A stretch of DNA of 64,000 nucleotides, from assembly GCF_000422705.1 (NCBI RefSeq), contig NZ_AUGO01000007.1, positions 248,001 through 312,000 on the forward strand. Direction: 5' to 3'. Origin of the DNA: Flavobacterium soli DSM 19725. GTDB lineage: Bacteria > Bacteroidota > Bacteroidia > Flavobacteriales > Flavobacteriaceae. The translations under genes and the position numbers were made by a program. Every line of letters starts with the position of its first letter. Positions within the stretch are counted from its first letter, which is position 1. Below the pieces are notes generated by a model. That model was not told the origin of the DNA and searched no databases. It worked only from the letters and a program-made list of their open reading frames with translations. Positions 17,853 through 26,605 of this stretch are shown piece after piece.

Positions 17853-20068
17853 ATGATCAATTCAGTTAAAAATTTTACCGACCAGACCAATTTTACTAAT
17901 GCACTAAAAGTTACAGTTGCATCTGTTTTGCCTGTCATTGTATTGGGTTATCTGGGTTTGTTTCAAGTGGGTTTTACCATTGCCATTGGGGCTATCCTTA
18001 CCTATCCTAGCGATATTCCTAGTAATTTGAAACATAAGATCAATGGTCTTTTGGTAGCGATTTTAATCATTGTTGGTGCTGCTGCTTTAGTAAACATTAC
18101 CTATCCTTATCCGTGGATTTTTTATCCTTTTCTAGCTATCATATTGTTTTTTCTTTCAATGATTTCCGTGTATGGCCATCGTGCTACCATGATTTCCTTT
18201 TCGGGATTACTATCGGTTTGCTTGGCTTTTGGACATCTGAATTCTGGATTGGATATCATTATTAATAGCGGATATATGCTGGCTGGCGGATTGTTTTATC
18301 TGCTGGTTTCCTTGACTTTTTATAAAATCAGACCGTATCGTTATGTAGAATTGCAAATTGCCGAATGCATCAAGCTCACTTCAAAATACCTCAAGCTTCG
18401 TGGCGATTTGTGGAACACCGATGCTTCTCGTACCAAAATCATCGAAAAACAACTGTATCTTCAAGTAGAATTGAATGCGATTCATGAAAATTTAAGGGAA
18501 ATTTTAATTCGGAACCGTTCCAATTCGGGAAGTTCAAATCAAAACAGGAAGATGCTTATCGTGTTTGATTCCTTACTCGAAATCCTTGAACTTGCCCTTT
18601 CTACTTCTTTTGACCATACTAAGTTGAACGAAAAGTTTAGTGCACATCCAAAGGCGTTGGCAACCTATCAAAATCTTGCCTACAACCTTGCTGCTACCAT
18701 GAAAAAGCTTTCCAAATCATTGGAAAACAAAACCAAATATGTGTCAAAACATCAGCTTTTCCAAGACTTAGAAGCTTTGGAAAAGGGCATTTTAGAGTAT
18801 GAAAAGGAAGTTGGACCAGAAGCAGCTTCCGAAGGTGTCCTAATGCTTTCCAACATGAAGGATTATGCCGAAAGGCAAATTGAAAAAATAAAAGTCGTGG
18901 AACGGGCTTTCACATTGGCTACGAAACCCCAAGACTTGAAAGGAATCGAAAAAGACCTCGAAAAATTCCTCACGCCCTTGTATTATCCTTGGAGTACATT
19001 TAAAGAAAACTTGAGCTTCTCCTCCACTATTTTCAGGCATTCACTTCGATTGACAATCACAATACTTTTTGGCTTTATTGTCGGAAAAATTCTACCCTTC
19101 CAAAATGTCTATTGGATTCTATTGACAATTGTCGTGATCATGCGACCCGGATACGGACTCACAAAACAACGTTCCTATGAGCGGATTTTTGGGACCATCT
19201 TGGGTGGAATCATTGCTTTTGGGATCATTTCATTTGTTCATAATAGTTTTGCCATCAGTGCTTTTGCCATTATTGCCATGCTATTGGGCTTTACTTTTAC
19301 CCAGACGAATTATAAGGTTGGGGCTACTTTCGTGACGATGTATGTCGTTTTTATTTATGGTATGCTTACGCCAAATGTCAACGAGGTCATTCAATATCGA
19401 ATTCTCGACACCGTTGTTGGTGCAGCACTTGCCTTCGCGGCCAATTATTTCCTTTGGCCTTCATGGGAATTCCTGAACGTTCGTCTGTTTTTGGAGAAAT
19501 CCATCAAAGCCAATCATGACTATATAAAAGAAATTTCAGTTTTTTACAATCAGAAAGGAGAAGTAACCACTGCTTATAAACTGGCAAGGAAACAAGCCTT
19601 TATCGAAATTGGTAACCTGATGACGTCGTTTCAACGGATGACACAGGAACCAAAATCCAAGCAAAAACACATGCCACAAGTCTATAAATTGGTAGAGCTG
19701 AATCATACTTTGGTTTCGTCATCAGCTTCGTTGGGAACCTATATTCAAACACATCAAACTAGCAAAGCTTCGGAAGCTTTTAATGTGGTTGTGGAAACGG
19801 TCCTCAAAAACCTCGACAACGCAATGGAAGTACTACATACGGATGACGAAAAATTATTACTTAACACGGTTCAAAAAGCCGACTTGGAAGTTCTTTTACC
19901 GAATTAAAAAACATCCGTGCCAAGGAATTGCGTGATAATGCAATTGATGAAAACGATTTTCAATTGAAGATGAAGGAAGCTCAGTTGGTCATCGAGCAGC
20001 TAATATGGCTCACGAACTTATCCGAAAGTATTCTCAAAGCTACGCGAAAGCTCAAAATCGTAATCTAA
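17853..20068 (+). CDS. FUSC-family (YccS/YhfK-like) membrane protein, frameshifted near the C-terminus
   Basis: Integral membrane protein with two FUSC membrane modules (about residues 20-160 and 390-540, the second with VIMRPGYGLTKQRSYERIFGTILGG, the family signature) separated by a helical cytoplasmic region. The family resembles fusaric-acid and aromatic-acid efflux proteins. As read, the frame stops at 19907 after 684 residues (ends LLPN). The next frame continues from 19898 without a stop to 20068: TELKNIRAKELRDNAID through ILKATRKLKIVI, which reads as a natural helical C-terminus. Adding one T to the T-run at 19894-19897 joins the two. The extended end overlaps the ruvX stop by 4 bp. 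Confidence 0.85.
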
Positions 20069-20478
20069 AATTTTCTCGACAAATAATCCTGAAGCATGAT
20101 CGTTGCCGAAATCTCATCGATTAGGGCCTTGCTTTGCCGTTGCTTCTTTTTGAGTCCGCTGTCAATCATCGTTTGGAAGGCCATCTTCGACGTAAACCGT
20201 TCATCTACTCGTTCAAGTTTCATTTCTGGAAATGTATTTTGAAACAAGAGTACAAACTTTTCGATGATTTCGGCACTTTGAGAAGGTTCACCGTTCATTT
20301 GTTTGGGTTCGCCAATGAGCACTTTTTCTACCTTTTCCTTGCCAAAATACTCCTTCAAGAAAGCAATTGCAGTTTCTGAGGGAATGGTGGTGAGTCCCGA
20401 AGCGATGATTTGCATCTCGTCAGTAACGGCAATTCCGGTGCGTTTTAGTCCGTAGTCGATGGCTAGAATTCTTGGCAT
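20065..20478 (-). CDS. ruvX: Putative pre-16S rRNA nuclease / Holliday junction resolvase RuvX (YqgF)
   Basis: 137-residue RNase H-fold nuclease. The first catalytic Asp is in ILAIDYGLKRTGIAV near residue 8; other family blocks are LIGEPKQMNGEPS, VDERFTS and ALIDEISATIMLQDYL with the C-terminal Asp. I chose the ATG at 20478 (MPRILAIDYG) rather than one six codons upstream, since the family begins directly with the first beta strand. It belongs with the def-DUF5606-mazG neighbours on the same strand. Confidence 0.93.
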   Translation of the reverse strand: MPRILAIDYGLKRTGIAVTDEMQIIASGLTTIPSETAIAFLKEYFGKEKVEKVLIGEPKQMNGEPSQSAEIIEKFVLLFQNTFPEMKLERVDERFTSKMAFQTMIDSGLKKKQRQSKALIDEISATIMLQDYLSRKF

Positions 20479-20651
20479 AAGGTAGTTTTGAGGCAAAGAT
20501 AACGTTTTGTGTTAAGTGAATGAAAAATGTAATGGATCTGATAAGAATTTTATAACATCTGTAATTTATAGTATAACATTCACTTCATATTTCATTGCTA
20601 ATTTGGCTATAAGAAAAAGAACAAAAAACTAACCTTATAAAACTACTTGCT

Positions 20652-20861
20652 ATGGACTCCAACTACGTTGTAAACAGATTGAAATCGACTCGTTACCAAT
20701 ATCCAACGGTAACTTTTTTAAGAACAAGACTTCAAAATCTTGAAGAACAAAAACGAAAAGAAGTAATCTCTGGATTGAAAATCGAGCTGTGCAAAGCTAA
20801 AAATGTGGACATCCACGAACCGCTTACCGACTTATTGTATAGAATGCCAATTGCTTCATAA
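20652..20861 (+). CDS. Small conserved-type hypothetical protein
   Basis: 69-residue charged, helical protein (RYQYPTVTFLRTRLQNLEEQ; later DIHEPLTDLLYRM). No signal peptide or membrane segment. A hairpin terminator follows about 30 bp after the stop, which supports expression as a single gene. I do not recognise the family and propose no function. Confidence 0.65.
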   Translation: MDSNYVVNRLKSTRYQYPTVTFLRTRLQNLEEQKRKEVISGLKIELCKAKNVDIHEPLTDLLYRMPIAS

Positions 20862-20888
20862 GGAAGTTTTGATAGGCTCCTTAAAAAA

Positions 20889-20924
20889 ACAAACCTCTTT
20901 GTCTTGATTGATAAAGAGGTTTTG
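20889..20924. terminator. Hairpin terminator
   Basis: AAACCTCTTT / AAAGAGGTTT stem around gtcttgattgat, with flanking A and T runs. It serves the 69-residue ORF and perhaps the converging VOC gene. Confidence 0.75.
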
Positions 20925-20943
20925 TTTATTATTGCTAACTTGT

Positions 20944-21351
20944 CTATTCTGTAGGCATTTTAGACATATCCATATAGAAAATTTCCCAAGTATGACCATC
21001 GAAATCTTCTATGTTTCGTTGTTGCATAAAGCCATAATCTTTCATTTCGCTTGGCTCAGTTCCGCCTGCTTTTAGTCCGTTGTTCATTGTTGTATTGAGT
21101 TCGTCAACGCTTTCCATAGACAATGCGAAAAGTGCAGCCACATTTGATTTTGTATCAGCAATAGGTTTTGTTATAAAGCTCGAAAACTTTTCGTGTGACA
21201 AAAGCATCACATAGATACTTTCGCTCCACACCATGCATTTTGCCGTGTCATCAGAAAATTGAGGATTGTTTGTGAATCCCAATGCCAAATAAAAGTCCAT
21301 CGACTTTTGAAGGTTGCTTACTGCTAAATTGATAAAAACTTGTTTTGCCAT
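20944..21351 (-). CDS. VOC-superfamily (glyoxalase-like) protein
   Basis: 135-residue protein with the paired beta-alpha-beta-beta-beta fold pattern of the vicinal oxygen chelate superfamily: FINLAVSNLQKSMDFYLALGFTNN at the start and GFMQQRNIEDFDGHTWEIFYMD at the end. Most like the PhnB/YnaF-type group that includes resistance and uncharacterised proteins. It is the distal gene of a same-strand run (AraC, DUF1398, VOC, SRPBCC, VOC). Substrate unknown. Confidence 0.88.
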   Translation of the reverse strand: MAKQVFINLAVSNLQKSMDFYLALGFTNNPQFSDDTAKCMVWSESIYVMLLSHEKFSSFITKPIADTKSNVAALFALSMESVDELNTTMNNGLKAGGTEPSEMKDYGFMQQRNIEDFDGHTWEIFYMDMSKMPTE

Positions 21352-21386
21352 TTTTTTTTATTTTAAATAGTTCTTCATTATTATTG

Positions 21387-21836
21387 TTATGCATCTGGAA
21401 TATTGGGTTCTACCAAACGCTTCAGTTTATCAAGCGATTCCTGCCAACCCAAATAGCACATCTCTGCCGGAATTGCATCGGGTATTCCTTCCTGTAGTAT
21501 CATCAGTTCCGTACCCACGCTAACTTCCCGTAATTCAACAGTTGTAATAATTGTTCCCGGAAAGTTGGGATCGTCAAATTGGTCGGAATATTTTAGTCGT
21601 TCATTAGGTATGATTTCCAGATACTCGCCTCCAAATGAATGGCTGTTGCCGGTTGTGAAATTTGTAAACGACATTTTGTACTTGCCACCCACTCTGAAAT
21701 CCGAACTGTGCACCTTGCACACAAAACCATAAGGCGGAAACCAAGACGCCATAGCATCGGCATCTGAAAATGCCTTAAAAACTTTTTCTGGAGGTGCCGT
21801 TAAAACCCTCTGAAGGGTTACTTTGTTCTTTTCCAT
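21387..21836 (-). CDS. SRPBCC / AHSA1-like domain protein
   Basis: 149-residue START/Bet v1-like fold protein. The start VTLQRVLTAPPEKVFKAFSDADAMASWFPP and the GGEYLEIIPNERLKYSDQFDD segment match AHSA1-type polyketide cyclase-like proteins, and the C-terminus has GWQESLDKLKRLVE. Such proteins bind hydrophobic ligands or act in small stress loci, often next to VOC genes as here. Precise role unknown. Confidence 0.9.
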   Translation of the reverse strand: MEKNKVTLQRVLTAPPEKVFKAFSDADAMASWFPPYGFVCKVHSSDFRVGGKYKMSFTNFTTGNSHSFGGEYLEIIPNERLKYSDQFDDPNFPGTIITTVELREVSVGTELMILQEGIPDAIPAEMCYLGWQESLDKLKRLVEPNIPDA

Positions 21837-21866
21837 AGTTTTTTATTTATTTCTATTATTAATTAT

Positions 21867-22232
21867 TTATTTCGCTTGAAGATTAAAAACTGTCCCGGCT
21901 GGATCTTGTATCCAATGCATATTTTCAGGAAGCTCTTCAATCTCATCACAGGTTTCCACACCATTCGATAGCAAATAATTAGTTGCTTCTTCTACGTTCG
22001 GAACGGTTAGCTGTAACCAAGTTTCAGAGTGCGTGTAATTGTCAACACAATCCAACCAGATCACATTATGACCAAATTTCACTTGATGGGTTCGAGAAAT
22101 GGTAGGATTCTCAATAGGCTTTTCCTCTACTTCTAGCTTCAAAATATTTTTATAAAAAGCAACTGTTTTGTCATACTTGCTTTTCGGGATTTTTATTGCA
22201 ATGTTAATTCCCGCTTCAAATCTTATGTCCAT
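21867..22232 (-). CDS. VOC-superfamily protein
   Basis: 121-residue glyoxalase-like protein (INIAIKIPKSKYDKTVAFYKNILKLE; ending MHWIQDPAGTVFNLQAK). One VOC module pair with the typical DPAGTVFNL end. Neighbour of the SRPBCC gene, 30 bp upstream on the same strand. Substrate unknown. Confidence 0.87.
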   Translation of the reverse strand: MDIRFEAGINIAIKIPKSKYDKTVAFYKNILKLEVEEKPIENPTISRTHQVKFGHNVIWLDCVDNYTHSETWLQLTVPNVEEATNYLLSNGVETCDEIEELPENMHWIQDPAGTVFNLQAK

Positions 22233-22391
22233 TTATTTATATTTTTGAGATAGTGTTGTTTTATTTTCTTATATCAAATTTAAAAATACCCCCCCTAATT
22301 ATTCCTGTGTGAACAGGACAAACTAGAGGGGGATTTTGGGCAATTAAAATTTTGAGGTTTCCAAGTCCAAATGGTATCCAAACTGCAGGAT

Positions 22392-22781
22392 TTATTGAGG
22401 AATTTGTTCCACTAAAATCTCATTTCCTGCTTTGTCATAATAGGTACAGGTCATCTTGTCCATACAAATTGCCCACTTTTCGACACCTACGGTTGCACAC
22501 ATTTTAATGAAGGTTAGGAAATCTGTTTTGCCTTGCTGATGAGCGATGAGTTCTTCCTTAAACACTTCTCCATTCGAGGTATCGGCAATTACTAACGGTT
22601 CATATTTTGCAGGCACCTTTGCCGTATAATCGTTTGCACCGTGATAGTCAATATGTCCATCCGTTACATACGCTTCATAATGCGTGACACCTAATTTTTT
22701 AATTTCCCTGATATAAGAAGGAAAATCTGCTCCCGATTTTACTTTGCTGTGTGCATCCTTGATTTGTTCTACTGTAAACAT
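22392..22781 (-). CDS. DUF1398 domain-containing protein (YbcV-like)
   Basis: 129-residue protein matching the DUF1398 family (called phage envelope protein in old annotations): FTVEQIKDAHSKVKSGADFPSYI at the start, HYEAYVTDGHIDYHG near residues 34-48, and VEKWAICMDKMTCTYYDKAGNEI at the end. The upstream neighbour is an AraC regulator and the downstream genes are VOC and SRPBCC, so these may form one regulon. Function unknown. Confidence 0.85.
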   Translation of the reverse strand: MFTVEQIKDAHSKVKSGADFPSYIREIKKLGVTHYEAYVTDGHIDYHGANDYTAKVPAKYEPLVIADTSNGEVFKEELIAHQQGKTDFLTFIKMCATVGVEKWAICMDKMTCTYYDKAGNEILVEQIPQ

Positions 22782-22963
22782 TTTTTCTTGATTTTAATGG
22801 TTAAACGATTTGTTGAATTACAGGCAACCATACTGGCAAAACTTGTCAAAATGGTTGCTCTTTTTAGAATTGTTTTTTTATTGTTCTTGCCTTAAGATTA
22901 TCCCAATTATTCGGGACAAAAGTGCCACTATTGGAATTCCTGTAATTGTAAAAAATCGTTTTT

Positions 22964-23728
22964 CTACAAGAAACGTTTGAAGTTTTCGGGAGTGTCGACT
23001 GTAAATTGCTTGAAGTCCTTGATGAAATGAGCTTGATCGAAGAAATTATTTTCATAGCAGATTTCGGTCAGCGTTTTAGATTCGGTTAAATTGTCAATAA
23101 CGGCATTAAAGCGAACGATCGAGGCAAACTTTTTGGCTGACGTTCCCACCACTTTTCTGAACCGCTTTTCAAACGGACTCTGACTGATAAACAGCTTTTC
23201 GTTCAGTTGATTGATGCGAATTGTACCTTTGCTTTGATAGATGAGCTTCACGGCTTCCACGATCAATTTGTCGGTTTGAATGTCTTTGAGTTGGGATAGC
23301 AGAAACCGTTCGACTATTTTTATCCTTTGGTTGTCAGTAGAAGCTAATGCCAATTTTTCTTCTACTTCTGCTACACTTTTTTTATCAAATACATCCTCCA
23401 GAGAAAGGCTCAGGTTAAATAATGCATTGGCGGGATGCGAAGCAAAATGGGTAAAGCCTATTTCGGTAAAGTAGATCAATATAGTTCCGATGTTTGCCGA
23501 ATTTTTAAAAATCTTATAACCATCCGTGATTCCTGTAATTCCGGCTGTAGTGAGCTGGCTTTCGGTGTTGTCTTTTACGGTAGCAAGTTGTCCCTTATAT
23601 TGAAAACCGATCACCAATCCCGATGAGGGAAAAACCTTGTACTCCATTTCCAACTCATTCTCCGACACTACAAAATACTTGATGTAGGGCTGTAATTGTA
23701 GGGTTGGGAAATGTTTTTCGAATTTCAT
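22964..23728 (-). CDS. AraC-family transcriptional regulator
   Basis: 254-residue protein. The N-terminal ~140 residues are a cupin-like sensing region (LQPYIKYFVVSENELEMEYKVFPSSGLVIGFQYKGQ, the pattern of DUF6597-type AraC proteins). The C-terminal ~100 residues carry two helix-turn-helix units (RINQLNEKLFISQSPFEKRFRKVVGTSAKKF, then TEICYENNFFDQAHFIKDFKQFT). It is the first gene of the run that ends at 20944 and is the likely regulator of that run. Ligand unknown. Confidence 0.9.
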   Translation of the reverse strand: MKFEKHFPTLQLQPYIKYFVVSENELEMEYKVFPSSGLVIGFQYKGQLATVKDNTESQLTTAGITGITDGYKIFKNSANIGTILIYFTEIGFTHFASHPANALFNLSLSLEDVFDKKSVAEVEEKLALASTDNQRIKIVERFLLSQLKDIQTDKLIVEAVKLIYQSKGTIRINQLNEKLFISQSPFEKRFRKVVGTSAKKFASIVRFNAVIDNLTESKTLTEICYENNFFDQAHFIKDFKQFTVDTPENFKRFL

Positions 23729-23770
23729 TTGGTTATGGTGTTTATTGGTTACAGTTAGATCATCTAAAGA

Positions 23771-24277
23771 TTAGTGCTGTTCTACCCATATTTTAATCTT
23801 CTTGTTATTTTCATCAAGAGCGATAACTAAAAAGTCAAAATCAATTCCAAATCCACTATATGCACCAACAGGATAAAGCATTAAATTCAGCTTTTCACTT
23901 GTTGAATCCACAACTCTTTGTTCAAACTCAAATGGTTTTCCGAGTAAATCTATTATTTGACTTTTATTTAGTTCAGAATTAAGATAGTTTTCTAGTAAGT
24001 CGGAAATCATATTCCATCTCGGACTTTTATGATTTATATCATTATTATGTTTTAACCATTCCTTTTGCTCAAACTTTATTTTAATTTCACGTCTCTCAAG
24101 GAATTCTCTATATAGTTTTTCTGCTTCTCCAGATTCCACAACATTACTTAGCCTCTTCATATCCAAAAGATTGGAAATAGAATCTTTTTTAAACTCGGTT
24201 TCTTTTTCAATTCTAGATTGTCCACTACTTACTAAATATACTGTCAAAAATAGAAATGTAATTGTCTTTTTCATCAT
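23771..24277 (-). CDS. Hypothetical exported protein
   Basis: 168-residue protein with an N-terminal signal peptide (TITFLFLTVYLVSSGQS, residues 5-21) and a charged body. The segment LNKSQIIDLLGKPFEFE resembles the helix-turn of BamE/SmpA-type small outer-membrane proteins, but the rest does not clearly match and no lipobox Cys is present. It overlaps the upstream small membrane protein gene by 4 bp, so the two are co-translated. Function unknown. Confidence 0.65.
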   Translation of the reverse strand: MMKKTITFLFLTVYLVSSGQSRIEKETEFKKDSISNLLDMKRLSNVVESGEAEKLYREFLERREIKIKFEQKEWLKHNNDINHKSPRWNMISDLLENYLNSELNKSQIIDLLGKPFEFEQRVVDSTSEKLNLMLYPVGAYSGFGIDFDFLVIALDENNKKIKIWVEQH

Positions 24278-24558
24278 AGAATTTTTCTCAAGTAATTTAC
24301 TATAGCAATTAATCCATTAATTGAAAAATGAATCCATAAAAATAGGAATCCATAAAATAATACAGCTAAAGAATTTCCTCCTTTAAAATTTTCTTTATAA
24401 ACAAATATAAATACCATCAATATTGCATAAAAAGCAAAAACAATTAGATTAACTGTATTAATTACTTTTTTTGTTTTTAGATATCCAATAAGAAAATACA
24501 GTAATGCAGATGCATATAAAATATATAATACAACAAACTCGGAATCTAATGGAAGCAT
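24274..24558 (-). CDS. Small membrane protein, 5' region partly duplicated at 27.8 kb
   Basis: Product from the ATG at 24558 (MLPLDSEFVVLYILY) is 94 residues with three predicted membrane helices (VVLYILYASALLYFLIGYL, VNLIVFAFYAILMVFIFVY, LAVLFYGFLFLWIHFSING). An upstream in-frame start at 24690 would add 44 residues translated from an inverted repeat element, which is an unlikely coding origin, so I prefer 24558. It is coupled by a 4-bp overlap to the exported-protein gene. The first ~15 codons and upstream DNA recur in degraded form at 27778-28000. Confidence 0.6.
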   Translation of the reverse strand: MLPLDSEFVVLYILYASALLYFLIGYLKTKKVINTVNLIVFAFYAILMVFIFVYKENFKGGNSLAVLFYGFLFLWIHFSINGLIAIVNYLRKIL

Positions 24559-24714
24559 ATTTACTTTTATTTTATCGAGGTTTTCTCCATTATTTTGTCC
24601 TTCCGACGAAGGAGGAATCGCAATCGATTTACAATATTTTCTTTCTTTAGACTTCCTTCTGATGAGTTTCCTCCTTCGTCGGAAGGACAACTAAACCGAT
24701 TAACTTAATGACAT
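24491..24714. repeat. Duplicated segment, copy 1 (contains hairpin element)
   Basis: About 220 bp that recurs in the same orientation at 27778-28000, including the start of the small membrane gene. Its right half is a long hairpin: GTCCTTCCGACGAAGGAGG (24597-24615) and the complementary CCTCCTTCGTCGGAAGGAC (24670-24688). The right end, TTAACTTAATGACATTGA, matches the end of the element at 32353-32506. The two copies flank the DUF1800/DUF1501 gene pair. Confidence 0.8.
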
Positions 24715-25182
24715 TGACTGCGAGCTTCTAGCTCATGGCCTCAAACAAAAATACAATTTATTTCTTTATACTCTTTGTGTTAACAAGCTAGAAGCTCTCA
24801 CCATCACAAGTCGCTACTATAAACAAAAAACGCAAGTTGCTTTGCGGTTTCTGTTTGTAAGGCACAGTATGCAATTCTGATCAAAATAGTATGGATATCC
24901 GAGAGGCTCGGGGTTTATTCCTGTCTGTATTTACCATTTGTTTTTATTTTTGAATCAGCACGTTTTTGCTAATTATCTTTTGGACTGTGTTTGTTTGTTT
25001 CTTATTGGGATTGTAACTTTGGAAAATCAATATTTCAATTGATGCACTTCAATTGCATTTAAGTGATTTGAACGGAAAAAAAAAGAAATATCACAAATGC
25101 TTTTTTAGTAAAAATAAAAGAATATTGCAGCATATTAAACCCTTTTCTAAAATCGAAGTCCAACTTTGAAAGCATCTAACTT
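24715..25182. other. Intergenic region with dispersed repeat, no gene seen
   Basis: No credible ORF. It holds the first copy of a dispersed repeat (24774-24910) and a 12-bp inverted repeat GAGCTTCTAGCT (24722-24733) / AGCTAGAAGCTC (24786-24797). The remainder up to 25182 is AT-rich DNA upstream of the DUF1800 gene. Confidence 0.7.
24774..24910. repeat. Dispersed ~100-140 bp repeat, copy R1
   Basis: Shares TTTGTGTT.ACnAGCTAGAAGC, CTACTATAAAC, a CGCAAGTTGCTTTGCGG hairpin, GCAATTCTG and GGATATCCGAGAG with copies at 29920-30015 and 32325-32627. R1 has lost one base of the hairpin arm (CGCAA rather than CCGCAA) and part of the second hairpin, so it is more degraded. Confidence 0.8.
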
Positions 25183-26592
25183 ATGTACACTCCAACTCTT
25201 TGGTCATTGCGACTCGGATATTCGGCAAAACAAGCCAAAACCATTGAAAAAATAGGTTTGAAAAAGTTCTTGGATGAATCTTTTGCTACAAAAATTGATT
25301 CTAAAATTCCTGATTTTCTTAAAGACAGTCCCAAAACCCTTGCTGATTTCAAGGAAATTCGAAAAATGACAAAAGACAGTCCTGACAAAAAGAAAGAAAT
25401 GCAAAAAGAAAAAATTCAAACTTCATTGGAAATGAAAATGTGGTGGATTAACAAAATGAGGGAAGACGAATTTCCGCTTCGCGAAAAAATGACTTGTTTC
25501 TGGCACAATCATTATGTTTCGACTTTCCAGAAAGTAAGGGTGAATTATTATATTTTTCAGCACAATCAAATTCTCAGAGAAAACGCATTTGGCAATTATA
25601 AAACCTTGACAAAAAAAATCATCCAAAGCAATGCGATGGTGCGATATTTGGACAATGTCGACAATCGAAAACACAAATTAAACGAAAACCTAAGTCGAGA
25701 ATTACTCGAACTTTTCACCCTAGGTATTGGCAATTATACCGAACAAGATATTAAAAATGGAGCCAAAGGTCTAGCGGGATTGGGCATTGGCGAAGAAAAT
25801 GCGGTTTACAGAAAAAAATTCGAGGATAATGAACCTTTTGTTTATCTCGGAAAAAAAGGGAATTTCAAAGTAGACGAAATGATTGACATCATTTTCGAAC
25901 AGCCCAACATTCCGTATCTTATTACCCGAAAGATATTGAAATGGTTCATTTACGATCATCCAAAGGAAGAAATGGTTCAGTATTATGGCGATTATTTCAA
26001 GAAAATGAATTTTGAAATTAAGCCCCTATTGACCAAAATTTTCACCGAAGAATATACCAAAGACAATGCGGGGTCCAAAATAAAAAATCCATTGGAGTAT
26101 GTGCTGCAAATGATGCACGAACTGAATGTACAAAACCCTGATGGTAAATTGATTGCCACATTCATCAAGGACCAAGGAATGAATTTGTTCAACCAACCCA
26201 ATGTAAAAGGATGGGACGGCGGAAATTCCTGGCTCACTTCACAAGTTTTCTTGCAACGAAACAACATTGCCGATTTGATTTGCAATAGAAAAAACTTAGC
26301 CCTAGCCAAAAAAATAAACAATGACAGCTCGATGATGGAAGAGGAAGCAATGAAGAAGCAAAATCCAAACCAGCAACTGAAAGTAAAATTAGAATGGAAC
26401 AAAGAAGGCGACAACAAGCAAATCATCGCCGAACTCAAAAATAGATTGTTGTTTCAAACGGATGAAACCGACCAACAAGATTTTGAAAAAATACTAAAAT
26501 ACGATTTCGATAGCAAAACCGAAGGTTCAGAAAATGCGGTATTACGATTGTTTAATTTTATGGTTAAAACACCTGAATTCCAACTCATTTAA
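25183..26592 (+). CDS. DUF1800 domain-containing protein
   Basis: 469-residue protein of the DUF1800 family. Signatures are MTCFWHNHYVSTFQKVR near residues 98-114, the highly conserved LSRELLELFTLGIGNYTEQDI near 169-189, and FNQPNVKGWDGGNSWLT near 334-350. DUF1800 and DUF1501 proteins are nearly always encoded side by side; DUF1501 follows here within about 13 bp. They are thought to work together in the periplasm, but no activity is established. No clear signal peptide is seen at this start. Confidence 0.92.
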   Translation: MYTPTLWSLRLGYSAKQAKTIEKIGLKKFLDESFATKIDSKIPDFLKDSPKTLADFKEIRKMTKDSPDKKKEMQKEKIQTSLEMKMWWINKMREDEFPLREKMTCFWHNHYVSTFQKVRVNYYIFQHNQILRENAFGNYKTLTKKIIQSNAMVRYLDNVDNRKHKLNENLSRELLELFTLGIGNYTEQDIKNGAKGLAGLGIGEENAVYRKKFEDNEPFVYLGKKGNFKVDEMIDIIFEQPNIPYLITRKILKWFIYDHPKEEMVQYYGDYFKKMNFEIKPLLTKIFTEEYTKDNAGSKIKNPLEYVLQMMHELNVQNPDGKLIATFIKDQGMNLFNQPNVKGWDGGNSWLTSQVFLQRNNIADLICNRKNLALAKKINNDSSMMEEEAMKKQNPNQQLKVKLEWNKEGDNKQIIAELKNRLLFQTDETDQQDFEKILKYDFDSKTEGSENAVLRLFNFMVKTPEFQLI

Positions 26593-26605
26593 AAAAATCA
26601 AGAAA

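Noticed and set aside
24559..24690. N-terminal 44 residues of a longer small-membrane-protein ORF
   Set aside because: They are translated from an inverted repeat element (RRRRKLIRRKS..), so the start at 24558 is preferred.
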